A DNA stretch of 64,000 nucleotides from G965276675 sp965276675 (GTDB lineage Bacteria > Acidobacteriota > Terriglobia > Terriglobales > Acidobacteriaceae): NCBI GenBank assembly GCA_965276675.1, contig OZ255624.1, forward strand, positions 372,001 through 436,000, in the 5' to 3' direction. The position numbers and the translations under genes were made by a program. Of this stretch, positions 35,261 through 44,468 are shown one piece after another (within the stretch, counting starts at the first letter, position 1; each line of letters begins with the position of its first letter). The notes below the pieces were generated by a model. That model worked only from the letters and a program-made list of their open reading frames with translations. It did not search any database and was not told where the DNA came from.

Positions 35261-36737
35261 ATGCCTAAGTTCAGCGGTTTGCAGTGCACCTGTTTGCTAT
35301 CTAGTTTCTCCCTCATCATGCTTGTCTGGCTCTCCGCGGCCGCCGAAGCACAAGCGCCTGCGAATGCCGAATCTTCTGCCGCGAAGACCGTGTCCACTGC
35401 GGACGCTACGTCCAACTTCTTCGAGCGCCTCGCGGACTACTATAAGACCGACTGGAGCCCACTGCCGCTGACGGCGGGATCGGTTGCGAGCGCTCCGGAG
35501 CGCCGTATACTTGCGTCTCCGCTCGACTCGCCGCCTTTCCCAAGCTCCGACTGGAGCTATGGCGGATCGCCAGAGATTGGAGCTCCCAATCCAACCGGTA
35601 CGCCACTGATGACCGCCCTCTATGGTGCGGAGGGCGCGGCGAAGCGCCGCACGCAGATCTACGGCTGGATAGAACCGGGATTGAATTTCTCGACATCCAG
35701 CACTTCGAACGCGCCCGCCGGGTACGACTTATATCCGAACCGGCTGGAACTCGATCAGGCCGTGGCTTACGTAGAGCGGCTACCGGACACGGTGCAGACC
35801 AGGCACTTCGACTACGGCTATCACGCGACTGCGTGGTATGGCACCGATTACCGCTACACGGTCCAGAAGGGAAATCCTGAGCGATCAGTTATTGAAATAC
35901 AACCGGCAGTACGGTTTTGATTTTGCCTTCGAGTACTTCGATCTTTATTTTCCACGAGTGGCGCAAGGTCTGAATGTGCGTGTCGGGCGCTTTGCCAGCG
36001 TTCCCGGCATCGAGGTGGAGGCGGCCCCGTCTAATTACATGTTCACGCACTCGCTGCTAAGTATCTATTCGCCATTCACCGTCTCCGGCGTGGTGGGCAC
36101 GGTGAAGCTTAACACTCAGTGGCTGTTACAAGCAGGCCTCACCGCCGGCAACGATGTCGCCCCATGGACGAGCGGGGCAAGGCCGTCCGCTGTCGCCTGT
36201 GTGAACTACACGACGAAGAGCGTAACGACAATGTATACGTCTGCGCCAACGGCATCAACTCCGGCAAATATATGCCTTCGACAATATTCAGCACCATGAC
36301 GCGACCTGGTATCACAAGTTTTCGAAGTCCGTGCACATCGCCAGCGAAGGATGGTACATGTACCAGCGCGATATGCCATCGGTGAGCAGCGGCATCACTC
36401 CAATCGCAGGCACCTCTGGCGCCTACTGCGCACCGGGTGAAGTTCGCTGCACCGCGCCAGCATTTGCGTTGATAAACTATCTCAATAAAGAGTTCTCACC
36501 GAAGCTCTATGCCTCGCTACGCACCGAATTCTTCGACGATTCGAAAGGCCAGCGCACGGGCTACCACACGCGCTACTCCGAACATACGCTCATGGTAGGT
36601 AAATGGATCGGGTCGACCGTACTCTTTCGTCCAGGGCTGCGCTGGGATCACTCCTATGACGCGAAGTCGTATAACATAACAACGGGCGCAACCGCAGTCA
36701 GTTAACGTTTGCTTCGGATGTGGTCTTTCGTTTTTAG
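35261..36737 (+). pseudogene. BBP2-like outer-membrane beta-barrel protein, four frameshifts
   Basis: The coding text of one porin-like protein is spread over three frames. It starts with a signal peptide (LIMLVWLSAAAEAQ), continues to HATAWYGTDYRYTVQKG, shifts near 35875 to SDQLLKYNRQYGFDFAFEY, near 36215 to NDNVYVCANGINSGKY, near 36268 to DATWYHKFSKSVHIASEGWY and near 36690 to SQLTFASDVVFRF, ending with the C-terminal Phe of BAM-assembled barrels. No internal segment is missing, so decay is recent. Four shifts in 1.5 kb exceed what I would expect from sequencing error alone. Confidence 0.8.
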
Positions 36738-36752
36738 TGCGGGCCTTCCGAA

Positions 36753-37334
36753 TCACTGCTCATCTTCGATCTCACTCGCGGGCGGCTCCAGCACATCCAG
36801 TTCGCTCAGCTGCTCCAGGGATTCATCTTCGGGAGCCCAACTCCGCAGCACCTTCAATACCACTCCGGGAGCAAAGCCTGCGCCGACTAGCCGGCGCAGC
36901 GCTCGCGCTGTCTCCTTGTCGTTAGTGGGCCGCTTCATCCGCTCGCGCGCGATGTACTGTCGCGCCAGATCAGGCTCGCTAACGCTTTCGTAAGCAGCAT
37001 CGAGGGTCTTTGATACCAGCTCCGGATGGACGCCCTTTTGCATCAGGCCTTGCTGCACGCGGCGGCGTCCGAGCTTGTCGTTTTCCTGCCGCAAGCGGGT
37101 ATAGTCGGCGGCATAGCTCTCATCGTTGAGGAACTTGTACTCCTTCAGTCTCCCAACGACGGTGGCGATCTTCGCCTCGCCGATCTCGCCCTCTTCCACG
37201 CGCCCGCGCAGCTTGCGTTTCAGCTCCGCGACCGTCTGCATGCGCCGGCCGAGCGAGGCTGTGGCGTAGTCGAAGAGCGCTGCTTCGGTCAGCGGCTCGC
37301 GCAGCTTCTTTGGTTTTTTGGCGGCCCAGCTCAT
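36753..37334 (-). CDS. recX: RecX regulatory protein
   Basis: 193 residues, basic and all-helical. The RecX family signature is visible in ALFDYATASLGRRMQTVAELKRKL at the N-terminal repeat and RRRVQQGLMQKGVHPELVSKTLDAAYES in the middle repeat. RecX binds RecA filaments and inhibits recombinase activity. recA is not beside it here. Its start overlaps the stop of the S9 peptidase gene by four bases (ATGA), so the pair is coupled. An acidic tail (EIEDEQ) ends the protein. Confidence 0.85.
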   Translation of the reverse strand: MSWAAKKPKKLREPLTEAALFDYATASLGRRMQTVAELKRKLRGRVEEGEIGEAKIATVVGRLKEYKFLNDESYAADYTRLRQENDKLGRRRVQQGLMQKGVHPELVSKTLDAAYESVSEPDLARQYIARERMKRPTNDKETARALRRLVGAGFAPGVVLKVLRSWAPEDESLEQLSELDVLEPPASEIEDEQ

Positions 37335-39589
37335 GGATGCTGCTGCGTCCGCAATCCAGTCGCGCCGTGGTCATCGCGCTGTGGGGCCGGCGTGCCGGTC
37401 CACTTGTCGCACCACTCGTTCACGGTCTTATACCAGAGCTCGGAGTTCTGCGGCTTCAGCACCCAGTGGCCCTCGTCGGGGAAGTAGAGCATCTTCGAGG
37501 GCACGTCCATGCGCTGCAAAGTGGTGAAGAGTTGCAGTCCCTCGGAGACGTCGAGCCGGTAGTCGAGCTGGCTATGCACGACTAGCGTGGGCGTCTTGAA
37601 CTTTGTTTCGGAGAGCATCGGGGACCAGCGGCGGTAGTTCAGCCGGTTGGGCTTGCCGCCGGTGCTGCCCCAGGGTGTTCCCCTGAACTCCCACTCGTTG
37701 AACCAGAGCTCCTCGGTGGTTCCGTAGGCCGATTCGGGGTTGAACATGCCGTCGTGCGAGATGATGCACTTGAAGCGGTCGGTGTGACCGAGGATCCAAT
37801 TCGCCATGTAGCCGCCGTAGCTGGCGCCTAGCGCGCATTCGCGCGCCTTATCGATAAATGGATAGCGTGCCTCAGCTGCGTCGAGGCCGCGCATGAGGTC
37901 AACGTACGGCTTGCCGCCCCAGTCGCCGTTCACGCCATCAGTAAACGCCTGGCCGTAGCCGGTCGACCCGCGCGGATTGATCATCAAGACGACGTAGCCG
38001 TCCGCCGCGAACAGCTCCGGATTCCAGCGATAGCTCCAGCTTTCGCCCCATGCTCCCTCGGGGCCGCCATGGATCAGAAATTTGACAGGGTATTTCTTCG
38101 CGGGGTCGAAACCGGGAGGCTTGATGAGAAATCCCTGAACTCGGGTCCTGGCTGCGCCGGTAAACCAGTAGCGCTCCAGCTCTGGCAGTTCGAGCTGACG
38201 CAGCAGGGCGGTGTTGAGGTGAGTAAGCGGCTGCTCTTTGGCCACGCGGTAGGCGCCGCCCTCGGCAGTACCTTCGGCAGCTGCCCGCCGTTCTGCTCCT
38301 TCCGCGGTTACGGCCTGTGGGTCGTCGAGCTTCAACTCGACAACCTCGCCTGGGGCACGAACCGTCATGCGCGTGGCGATTAGCAGCTTCCCATCCGCGG
38401 TCGGGTGCAGGTCTCCATATTCGCCCACACGTGCCAGCTTGGTCTGGTGGGTACCATCTGGCGCGATTGCGTCGAGCCGCTGCTCGCCGACATCACCAAA
38501 AGAAAAGTAGAGTGTCTGCGAATCCGGCGCCCAGACGAACTCGTCCACCCAACGATCGAAGTTCGGCATTACCTCGCGTATCTGCTTCGTACCGCGGTCA
38601 TAGAGAACCAGCCGGAACTTGTCGCTTTCGTATCCGGCGCGCGCCTGCGACCGCCACGCGATGTACTTGCCGTCGGGCGAATAGGCGGGACTGAAGTTTC
38701 CGCCCGCGCTGGTTGAGATTTTCGCCGGCTTAGCGCCCGGGTTCGTCAGGTCGAGCGTCCAGATGTCCACGTGGGTCGAAATCGCGGGCACTGGGTCGAG
38801 GTTCTCCTCGAAAGCCAGCTCCTTGCCGTCCGGCGAGAATGCGTAGGGGTCTGGGCCCCCCAGCGCGAATGGCGGCACGTCGTGGGTGTCGCCCGGAGTC
38901 AGGTCTCGAGCTGGCCCGCCATCCACCGGCTGCAAAAAGAGGTGACTGCGCGTGTCTCCGGTAAAGGCATTCCAGTGCCGGTAGAGGAGATGCGTGAAGA
39001 TCTGCGCCTTCACCTTGGAGCTCGCTTCTGCGGCCTGCCGCTCTTTGTTGCAGGCCTCCTGCCCTGGTCCGACAGCGCACTCCGGGTATACCGGCGCGGT
39101 ATAAAGGATCGATTTGCCATCCGGCGACCACATCGCGCCATCGGCACCCAGGGCCGCCGAGGTTAGTCGTGTGGCGTCGCCCAGGTCTCCACTACTGCCG
39201 TCGAAGTCGGCAAGAAAGACCTGCGGCGTGCCCTCGCGCGCGCTAAGAAACAGAACCTGTTTGCCGTCCGGGGAGAAACGTCCGTGACTCTCGCCTGCTT
39301 GTGAGGCAGTGATTGGCTCCTCTTCCGCGGGGTGCGAGCCATCTCCGGTCGGAACGGCCCAGAGATGCGAGGTCTTCCGGTTCTGCGCTAAATCCACATC
39401 TGTGACGGAGAAGATCACCCATCGCCCGTCCGGCGAAAGCGAAAGGTCCCCCAGCCGGCGCATCTTCTGCAGGTCCGCGAACTGCATGGGCCGCTTACCT
39501 GGGCTTTGGGCGTGGAGGTGAGCCGCTAACAGCAGCAGAGTTGTAAGGGCGGCAGCCTTCGTGAGTGCATCGGTTAAGCAGTGGCGCAT
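37331..39589 (-). CDS. S9 family (prolyl oligopeptidase-type) serine peptidase
   Basis: 752 residues with signal peptide (LTTLLLLAAHLHAQ). A WD/TolB-like propeller (residues 40-470, with repeated SPDGK motifs: FSPDGKQVLF, WSPDGKSILY, FSPDGKELAF, YSPDGKYIAW) gates a C-terminal alpha/beta-hydrolase. The nucleophile is in ALGASYGGYM (GxSxGG), Asp in HSQLDYRLDV and His in PDEGHWVLK. It resembles acylaminoacyl- or dipeptidyl-peptidases and probably acts in the periplasm on oligopeptides. Gene coupled with recX downstream. Confidence 0.88.
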   Translation of the reverse strand: MRHCLTDALTKAAALTTLLLLAAHLHAQSPGKRPMQFADLQKMRRLGDLSLSPDGRWVIFSVTDVDLAQNRKTSHLWAVPTGDGSHPAEEEPITASQAGESHGRFSPDGKQVLFLSAREGTPQVFLADFDGSSGDLGDATRLTSAALGADGAMWSPDGKSILYTAPVYPECAVGPGQEACNKERQAAEASSKVKAQIFTHLLYRHWNAFTGDTRSHLFLQPVDGGPARDLTPGDTHDVPPFALGGPDPYAFSPDGKELAFEENLDPVPAISTHVDIWTLDLTNPGAKPAKISTSAGGNFSPAYSPDGKYIAWRSQARAGYESDKFRLVLYDRGTKQIREVMPNFDRWVDEFVWAPDSQTLYFSFGDVGEQRLDAIAPDGTHQTKLARVGEYGDLHPTADGKLLIATRMTVRAPGEVVELKLDDPQAVTAEGAERRAAAEGTAEGGAYRVAKEQPLTHLNTALLRQLELPELERYWFTGAARTRVQGFLIKPPGFDPAKKYPVKFLIHGGPEGAWGESWSYRWNPELFAADGYVVLMINPRGSTGYGQAFTDGVNGDWGGKPYVDLMRGLDAAEARYPFIDKARECALGASYGGYMANWILGHTDRFKCIISHDGMFNPESAYGTTEELWFNEWEFRGTPWGSTGGKPNRLNYRRWSPMLSETKFKTPTLVVHSQLDYRLDVSEGLQLFTTLQRMDVPSKMLYFPDEGHWVLKPQNSELWYKTVNEWCDKWTGTPAPQRDDHGATGLRTQQHP

Positions 39590-39670
39590 CGGTCCTGGTC
39601 ATTGCCTCGATAGGTTCTCCGAAGTTTAGACCTCCACACTCCCTTCGCGGCAAGCTTCTTCAGCGGGCCG

Positions 39671-40462
39671 TCAACTCACTCCTTTGGCTTGAGGAGTTGC
39701 CACGGGAGTGATGACAGCCGCTTTCAATGCAGCCGGCAGGACAGTCTCGGCGGGGACGATGATCGTGATTCTGCGGTTGGACGGATCCAGCGGATTCCCC
39801 GGTACGCGTAAGTGCTGATCTGCATAGCCCCTTACTTGAGAGATTTGATCTAGACGAATGCCGGTATGTTGCATCAATCTCCGCGCCGCGTTTGCTCGAT
39901 CGGCAGATAGCTCCCAGTTTCCGTACGAAGAATCGTCTGCGAATTGGTAGGCGTCCGTGTGTCCCTCGATCTGGATTCGATTCGAGACCTTGCCCAACTC
40001 GTGGGCCAGCAGGGCCAGAAGCTTGTCCCCTTTTTCATTCAGGGTTGCGCTGCCACTCTCAAAAAAGGTGCCGTCTCTCGCCTCCAGAAGCTCGATGCGC
40101 AAGCCCTCCGGAGTCACCGTGATCTCAATCTGCTTCTTGAGTGCATCGAAGCCGCGCTGCTCCGAGATGCGCTTTTCGATCTGCTGCTTCAGCTGTTCCA
40201 TGCTCTGGTGAATCGGAGGCACAACAATGATTTTGGGGTCTTTGGTGTGATTTGCACCCGGCAGTTCCGGGCGGCCCATCGGGTCATTGAAGTACCCGGC
40301 CACCCCTTCTTTCACCTTCTGGCTGGAGTTCATCAGCCAGAGCACGATGAAGAGCGCCATCATGGCGGTGACGAAATCCGCATAGGCGACCTTCCAGGCG
40401 CCGCCGTGGTGACCCGCATGTGCAGCCCTCTTCTTAATAACAATGATCGGAGGTGTTTCCAT
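39671..40462 (-). CDS. motB: Flagellar motor stator protein MotB
   Basis: 263 residues. A single N-terminal membrane helix contains the proton-binding Asp (AYADFVTAMMALF, Asp at about residue 29), followed by a plug/linker and a C-terminal OmpA-like peptidoglycan-binding domain (QIEGHTDAYQFADDSSYGNWELSADRANAARR). Together with MotA it forms the stator ring that turns proton flux into torque. It follows motA by 32 bases on the same strand. The C-terminal 25 residues are an extension. Confidence 0.92.
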   Translation of the reverse strand: METPPIIVIKKRAAHAGHHGGAWKVAYADFVTAMMALFIVLWLMNSSQKVKEGVAGYFNDPMGRPELPGANHTKDPKIIVVPPIHQSMEQLKQQIEKRISEQRGFDALKKQIEITVTPEGLRIELLEARDGTFFESGSATLNEKGDKLLALLAHELGKVSNRIQIEGHTDAYQFADDSSYGNWELSADRANAARRLMQHTGIRLDQISQVRGYADQHLRVPGNPLDPSNRRITIIVPAETVLPAALKAAVITPVATPQAKGVS

Positions 40463-40494
40463 CTTTGCTCCAGCTTCTGTGTAAGCGGCTAGGC

Positions 40495-41379
40495 CTAAGC
40501 AGTCGCTGCTTCGGTTTTCGTGTCGGTCTTGGAATCCCGGAACATCGCTTCCGTCTCGGCAAACGAAGGACGTACGTGAAGCGGGACCGCTCTGCGAGCC
40601 ATCTCGACTGCAATCTTAGGCGGACTGCCCTTCATGTACGCGATGATCAGTACGCGGAGCACATGGAGAAAGCAACGTTCCTCTTCGGCGCTCTTGCCCA
40701 TCTTCGATCCAATGGGGCCCACCAATCCGTAGCACAAGAGAATGCCCAGAAAGGTGCCGACGAGCGCTGCCGCTACCTTGTGTCCGATGGCTTCGGGAGG
40801 GCCGCCCAGAGCGCCCATGGTGACTACGACGCCTAGCACGGCCGCCACGATTCCCAGCCCGGGCAAGGCATCGGCTACCGTGGTGAGCGCGGAGATGGGT
40901 TCCTTGGCGTCATGGTGCTGTACCTCCATGTCAAGATCCATCATCTGGTCGACGTCATAGGCCTGCACTCCGCCGATGACGATCATGCGCAGGGTATCGC
41001 AGACAAAATCCCGAACGCGGTGATTCTTCAAAAAGAAGGGAAATTCGGAAAAGAGCTTGCTCTCATCCGGTTTTTCTACGTCCTGCTCAATCGCCAGATT
41101 GCCTTCGCGCTTAGCCTTGTTCAGCACGCTGAAGAGCATACGGAGCGCACTCAGATAGGAGATTTTGTTGAACTTGGATGAGCCGAAGACGGCGCCGATG
41201 CCGCTGGCGATCTGCTTAAGTATGTGGGTTGGGTTCGCGATGAGAAGGGTGCCGATCGCCGCGCCGCCAATGATCAGGAGCTCAGCCGGCTGCACCAGCA
41301 CCATCAGGTTGCCCTTTTCCATCAGGTAACCGGCCAGGACAGAACAAAAGACAATAAGGATCCCTATGATCGCGAACAT
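40495..41379 (-). CDS. motA: Flagellar motor stator protein MotA
   Basis: 294 residues with four transmembrane helices; typical MotA strings are MFAIIGILIVFCSVLAGYLMEKG at the start, a cytoplasmic loop with charged residues that contact FliG, and VADALPGLGIVAAVLGVVVTMG and VGTFLGILLCYGLVGPI. I start at the Met of MFAIIGIL, with GGAG 12 bases upstream; an in-frame GTG six codons earlier is also possible. It forms a stator with MotB and its promoter matches the sigma-28 consensus, so it is expected to be late in the flagellar hierarchy. No other flagellar genes are within the window. Confidence 0.93.
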   Translation of the reverse strand: MFAIIGILIVFCSVLAGYLMEKGNLMVLVQPAELLIIGGAAIGTLLIANPTHILKQIASGIGAVFGSSKFNKISYLSALRMLFSVLNKAKREGNLAIEQDVEKPDESKLFSEFPFFLKNHRVRDFVCDTLRMIVIGGVQAYDVDQMMDLDMEVQHHDAKEPISALTTVADALPGLGIVAAVLGVVVTMGALGGPPEAIGHKVAAALVGTFLGILLCYGLVGPIGSKMGKSAEEERCFLHVLRVLIIAYMKGSPPKIAVEMARRAVPLHVRPSFAETEAMFRDSKTDTKTEAATA

Positions 41380-41433
41380 CGTGCGCGGCTGCTCCACTCA
41401 CAAAATGAACGGGCTCTGCCGCTCTCACCTACT

Positions 41434-41460
41434 TTATCGGCAAATAAGCGGAAAACATTA
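41434..41460 (-). promoter_or_regulatory. Sigma-28 (FliA) promoter of motAB
   Basis: On the minus strand TAATGTTT (41460-41453) is followed after exactly 11 bases by GCCGATAA (41441-41434). The sigma-28 consensus is TAAAGTTT-N11-GCCGATAA, so only one base differs. It lies 55 bases before the motA start. Confidence 0.85.
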
Positions 41461-41601
41461 ACGCTGAAGTGGCTTTAGCGGAACTTCTCGGGGAACCGGC
41501 CTGGGAGAGGTCTACCGCAGGGCAAATGTGTCCTTTCGCCGGGAACCGGCGTCTACTATTTAGTGAGCCGGTGCCTTCCGACCGGCCAAAGGAGCAGCAA
41601 C

Positions 41602-42573
41602 GTGGCATCCCGAATCATTCCCCGTCTTGCCCTGGCGTGCCTGCTGGCCGGCGCCGCCGTAGCTGTTCCTGCCCGGGCCCAGGTGAGCTATACCGTAAAT
41701 GCCGCGCCAGACCAGGGCTTCGGCGCCATCGACAGCACTGCTCCTGCGATTCCACCCGAGCAGATTATCCAGAAGTTCGCGGCCAAGGAGTCACAGTTCC
41801 GCCGCGCTCTGGACCAGTACACCTATACCCGCAACGTCAAAATCCAGACCATCGACGATGACGGCAAGGTGGACGGCGAATACCAGCAGACGACCGAGAT
41901 CTCGTACGATTCCGGCGGCGCCAAGTTGGAACATGTGACATTTGCCCCGGCGGATAGCCTCCAGCGCATCATCATGTCACCGGCGGATTTCTCTGACATT
42001 GAGCATCGCCTGCCATTCGTGCTCACCACCGAAGATCTGCCGCAATATAACATTACATACGTGGGGCGGCAAAAGGTGGACGAGCTGCAGACCTACGTCT
42101 TCGATGTGGCGCCCAAGGTTATTGAGAAGAACCACCGCTATTTGCAGGGCCGCATCTGGGTGGACCAGCAAGACCTGCAGATCGTGCTGGTCAGCGGCAA
42201 GAACGTTCCCGATGACATGCGCAAGGGACACGAGGACCTATCGCCGCCTTTTACTACATACCGCGAGCAGGTGGACGGCCAGTACTGGTTTCCCGTTTAT
42301 ACCAAGGCGGATGCCACGCTGCATTTTTCCGGCGGTAGCGGGTATCTGTCGCAGGATGTCCGCGTCCGATACATCGTGCGCTACACCAACTACAAGAAGT
42401 TCCGCTCGACGGTGAAGATCACCTTTGAGGGGCAGGACATCTCGAACGCGCCGGCGCAGCCCAATCCCTCCGCGCAGCCGGGCACTCCCCCGAAGCCGGC
42501 CGCATCGGACGGTACGGCTGGCCCCCAGTCAGGCTCCCAGCCGGCACCGCCGCAGCCAGCGCCGCCGAAGTGA
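41602..42573 (+). CDS. Exported hypothetical protein, lipoprotein-carrier-like
   Basis: 323 residues: signal peptide (LALACLLAGAAVAVPARA), then a beta-rich domain (QIIQKFAAKESQFRRALDQYTYTRNVKIQTID, YNITYVGRQKVDELQTYVFDVAPKVI, GRIWVDQQDLQIVLVSGKN) that resembles LolA/LppX-like or outer-membrane lipoprotein-sorting folds, ending in a Pro-rich tail. The start is a GTG with AAGGAG 8 bases upstream. Location is periplasmic; a lipid-binding role is only inferred from the fold. Monocistronic, divergent from motAB. Confidence 0.65.
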   Translation: MASRIIPRLALACLLAGAAVAVPARAQVSYTVNAAPDQGFGAIDSTAPAIPPEQIIQKFAAKESQFRRALDQYTYTRNVKIQTIDDDGKVDGEYQQTTEISYDSGGAKLEHVTFAPADSLQRIIMSPADFSDIEHRLPFVLTTEDLPQYNITYVGRQKVDELQTYVFDVAPKVIEKNHRYLQGRIWVDQQDLQIVLVSGKNVPDDMRKGHEDLSPPFTTYREQVDGQYWFPVYTKADATLHFSGGSGYLSQDVRVRYIVRYTNYKKFRSTVKITFEGQDISNAPAQPNPSAQPGTPPKPAASDGTAGPQSGSQPAPPQPAPPK

Positions 42574-42695
42574 GTCGAGCGAAAGAGGCGTTGGGACAGC
42601 CCGGCTGCCATCCCGCTCGATTCACAAGAATTTGACACGAACGGCACACGCCTGTGGCTGCCTTTCTGGTAACTCCTGGTACTCAGGAGGTAGCT

Positions 42696-44417
42696 ATGAA
42701 GAAAGCTACGACGCTACTTGTACTCACGGTTCTGTCGGTATTCGCGGCAAAGGCACAAGATCGGGACCGCGAAGGGGACCGCAGCCAGATTCGTCACGTT
42801 CTGTTGCTCAGCATCGACGGCATGCACGCGGTCGATTATCTGAACTGTTCCAAAGGCATCAGCGGCTTCAACAATGGGTCGCCGTATTGCCCGAACCTGG
42901 CCGCTTTGGGCCAGACGGCTGTGAACTATGTTGCCGCCAGCACATCCAAGCCCTCGGACTCTTTCCCTGGCCTGATGGCGCTGGTCACCGGCGGAACTCC
43001 ACGCACAGTGGGCGCATACTACGACGTCGCCTATGATCGCTCCCTGGATGCGCCAGCCAAAACGACGGGCAACGGCGTGGCGGCCGGGCCGTGCGCGCCC
43101 CACGCGGCTCCGACGGGAACCCGGACGGAGTACGAGGAGGGCATCGACATCGATCAAAGCAAGTTGAATGGCGGAGCGCCGGGAGCTGGCCTTACGGAGG
43201 GCGGCATTACCTCGATCGATCCAACTCGACTGATCCGCGACCCCCGAAGCGGCTGCGCGCCAGTGTATCCCTGGAACTTCATCCGGACGAACACCATCTT
43301 TGGCGTCATCCATAACGCGGGCGGCTATACGGCCTGGTCGGACAAACATCCGTCGTACTCTGCTGTGGCAGGGCCTGGCGGCACCAGCGTGGACGACTAC
43401 TACTCGCCCGAGATCAACTCGACGGTGGTCAATCTGCCGGGGGTGACCACGCCCACCGGACTCTCCTGCTCGACGGTTCCGGATGCATCGCAGACAGCAT
43501 CGTGGACGGACAGCTTCAAGAACATCCAGTGCTATGACACCTTGAAGGTGAACGCGATCCTGAATGAGATCGATGGCAAGACGCACGACGGGAAGAGGGC
43601 CCGGGTGCCGGCGATCTTCGGCATGAACTTCCAGGTTGTGAGCGTCGGACAAAAGCTCATCGAGAAGAATGTAGCGACGGGCGGGTACCTGGATGGCATG
43701 GGTACACCGACCCCCGAACTGCTTAGCGAAATCGAGTTTGCCGATGCTTCGATTGGGCAGATGGTCTCGGAGCTGAAGCAGAATGGCCGCTACGAATCCA
43801 CGATGATTATCGTTACAGCCAAGCACGGCCAGTCGCCGATCAATCCTAAGAGCTTCTTCCCCATCCCCGGTCCCAGCGGCACCAACGGCACAACTCCTGC
43901 TGATCTGGTTGCCAATCTGCTCCCTTACTCCGAATCGCCGGCAAACCCGAATGGCATCGGGCCAACCCAGGATGACGTTTCACTGCTGTGGCTGGCGGAT
44001 TCCAGCCAGACCCAAGCGGCTGTTTCAATACTGGAGGACAACGCGGGGAAGGCGGGCATCGGTCAGATCTTCTACGGCCCGACGCTCGCATTGAACTACG
44101 GCAAGCCCGGCCTGCCGCCGTATGGCGATCCCCGCACGCCGGACATTATCGTCTCGCCGAACGTAGGGGTCATCTATACGGGCAGCTCGAAGAAGCTTTC
44201 CGAGCATGGCGGCTTCGATCATGACGATACCAATGTCATCATGCTGGTCTCCAATCCATCCTTCACGCGCAAGTCCGTCCATGCAGCCGTCGAGACGGAG
44301 CAGGTTGCGCCCACCATCCTGCAGGCGCTTGGCCTGAATCCCCGGAGCCTGGATGCTGTCCGGGAGGAAGGCACGGCCGTCCTGCCTGCGCTGAACCTGC
44401 CGCAAACGGACCAGTAA
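42696..44417 (+). CDS. Exported alkaline phosphatase-superfamily phosphodiesterase
   Basis: 573 residues with a signal peptide (MKKATTLLVLTVLSVFAAKA). The type I phosphodiesterase/nucleotide pyrophosphatase core is visible: metal site LLLSIDGMHAVDY, the nucleophile region SDSFPGLMALVTGG (Ser/Thr), VGAYYDVAYD, later ESTMIIVTAKHGQSPINP and SEHGGFDHDDTNVIMLVS with the distal Asp/His ligands. It hydrolyses phosphodiester bonds in the periplasm; the substrate is unknown. Ribosome site AGGAGG 5 bases upstream. A terminator follows. Confidence 0.83.
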   Translation: MKKATTLLVLTVLSVFAAKAQDRDREGDRSQIRHVLLLSIDGMHAVDYLNCSKGISGFNNGSPYCPNLAALGQTAVNYVAASTSKPSDSFPGLMALVTGGTPRTVGAYYDVAYDRSLDAPAKTTGNGVAAGPCAPHAAPTGTRTEYEEGIDIDQSKLNGGAPGAGLTEGGITSIDPTRLIRDPRSGCAPVYPWNFIRTNTIFGVIHNAGGYTAWSDKHPSYSAVAGPGGTSVDDYYSPEINSTVVNLPGVTTPTGLSCSTVPDASQTASWTDSFKNIQCYDTLKVNAILNEIDGKTHDGKRARVPAIFGMNFQVVSVGQKLIEKNVATGGYLDGMGTPTPELLSEIEFADASIGQMVSELKQNGRYESTMIIVTAKHGQSPINPKSFFPIPGPSGTNGTTPADLVANLLPYSESPANPNGIGPTQDDVSLLWLADSSQTQAAVSILEDNAGKAGIGQIFYGPTLALNYGKPGLPPYGDPRTPDIIVSPNVGVIYTGSSKKLSEHGGFDHDDTNVIMLVSNPSFTRKSVHAAVETEQVAPTILQALGLNPRSLDAVREEGTAVLPALNLPQTDQ

Positions 44418-44433
44418 GCGGCTGGACCTAACG

Positions 44434-44466
44434 AAGGGCGCGTTTCCCCCAAGGAGGCGCGCCTTT
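44434..44466. terminator. Bidirectional terminator between convergent genes
   Basis: Nine-base stem AAGGGCGCG / CGCGCCTTT (one G-U pair) with a loop of 15 between the convergent phosphodiesterase and EamA genes. A short T-rich stretch follows on the plus strand. Confidence 0.55.
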
Positions 44467-44468
44467 CC

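Noticed and set aside
35222..35920. A free-standing 232-residue secreted protein
   Set aside because: It is only the first segment of the frameshifted porin; the rest continues in other frames without a gap.
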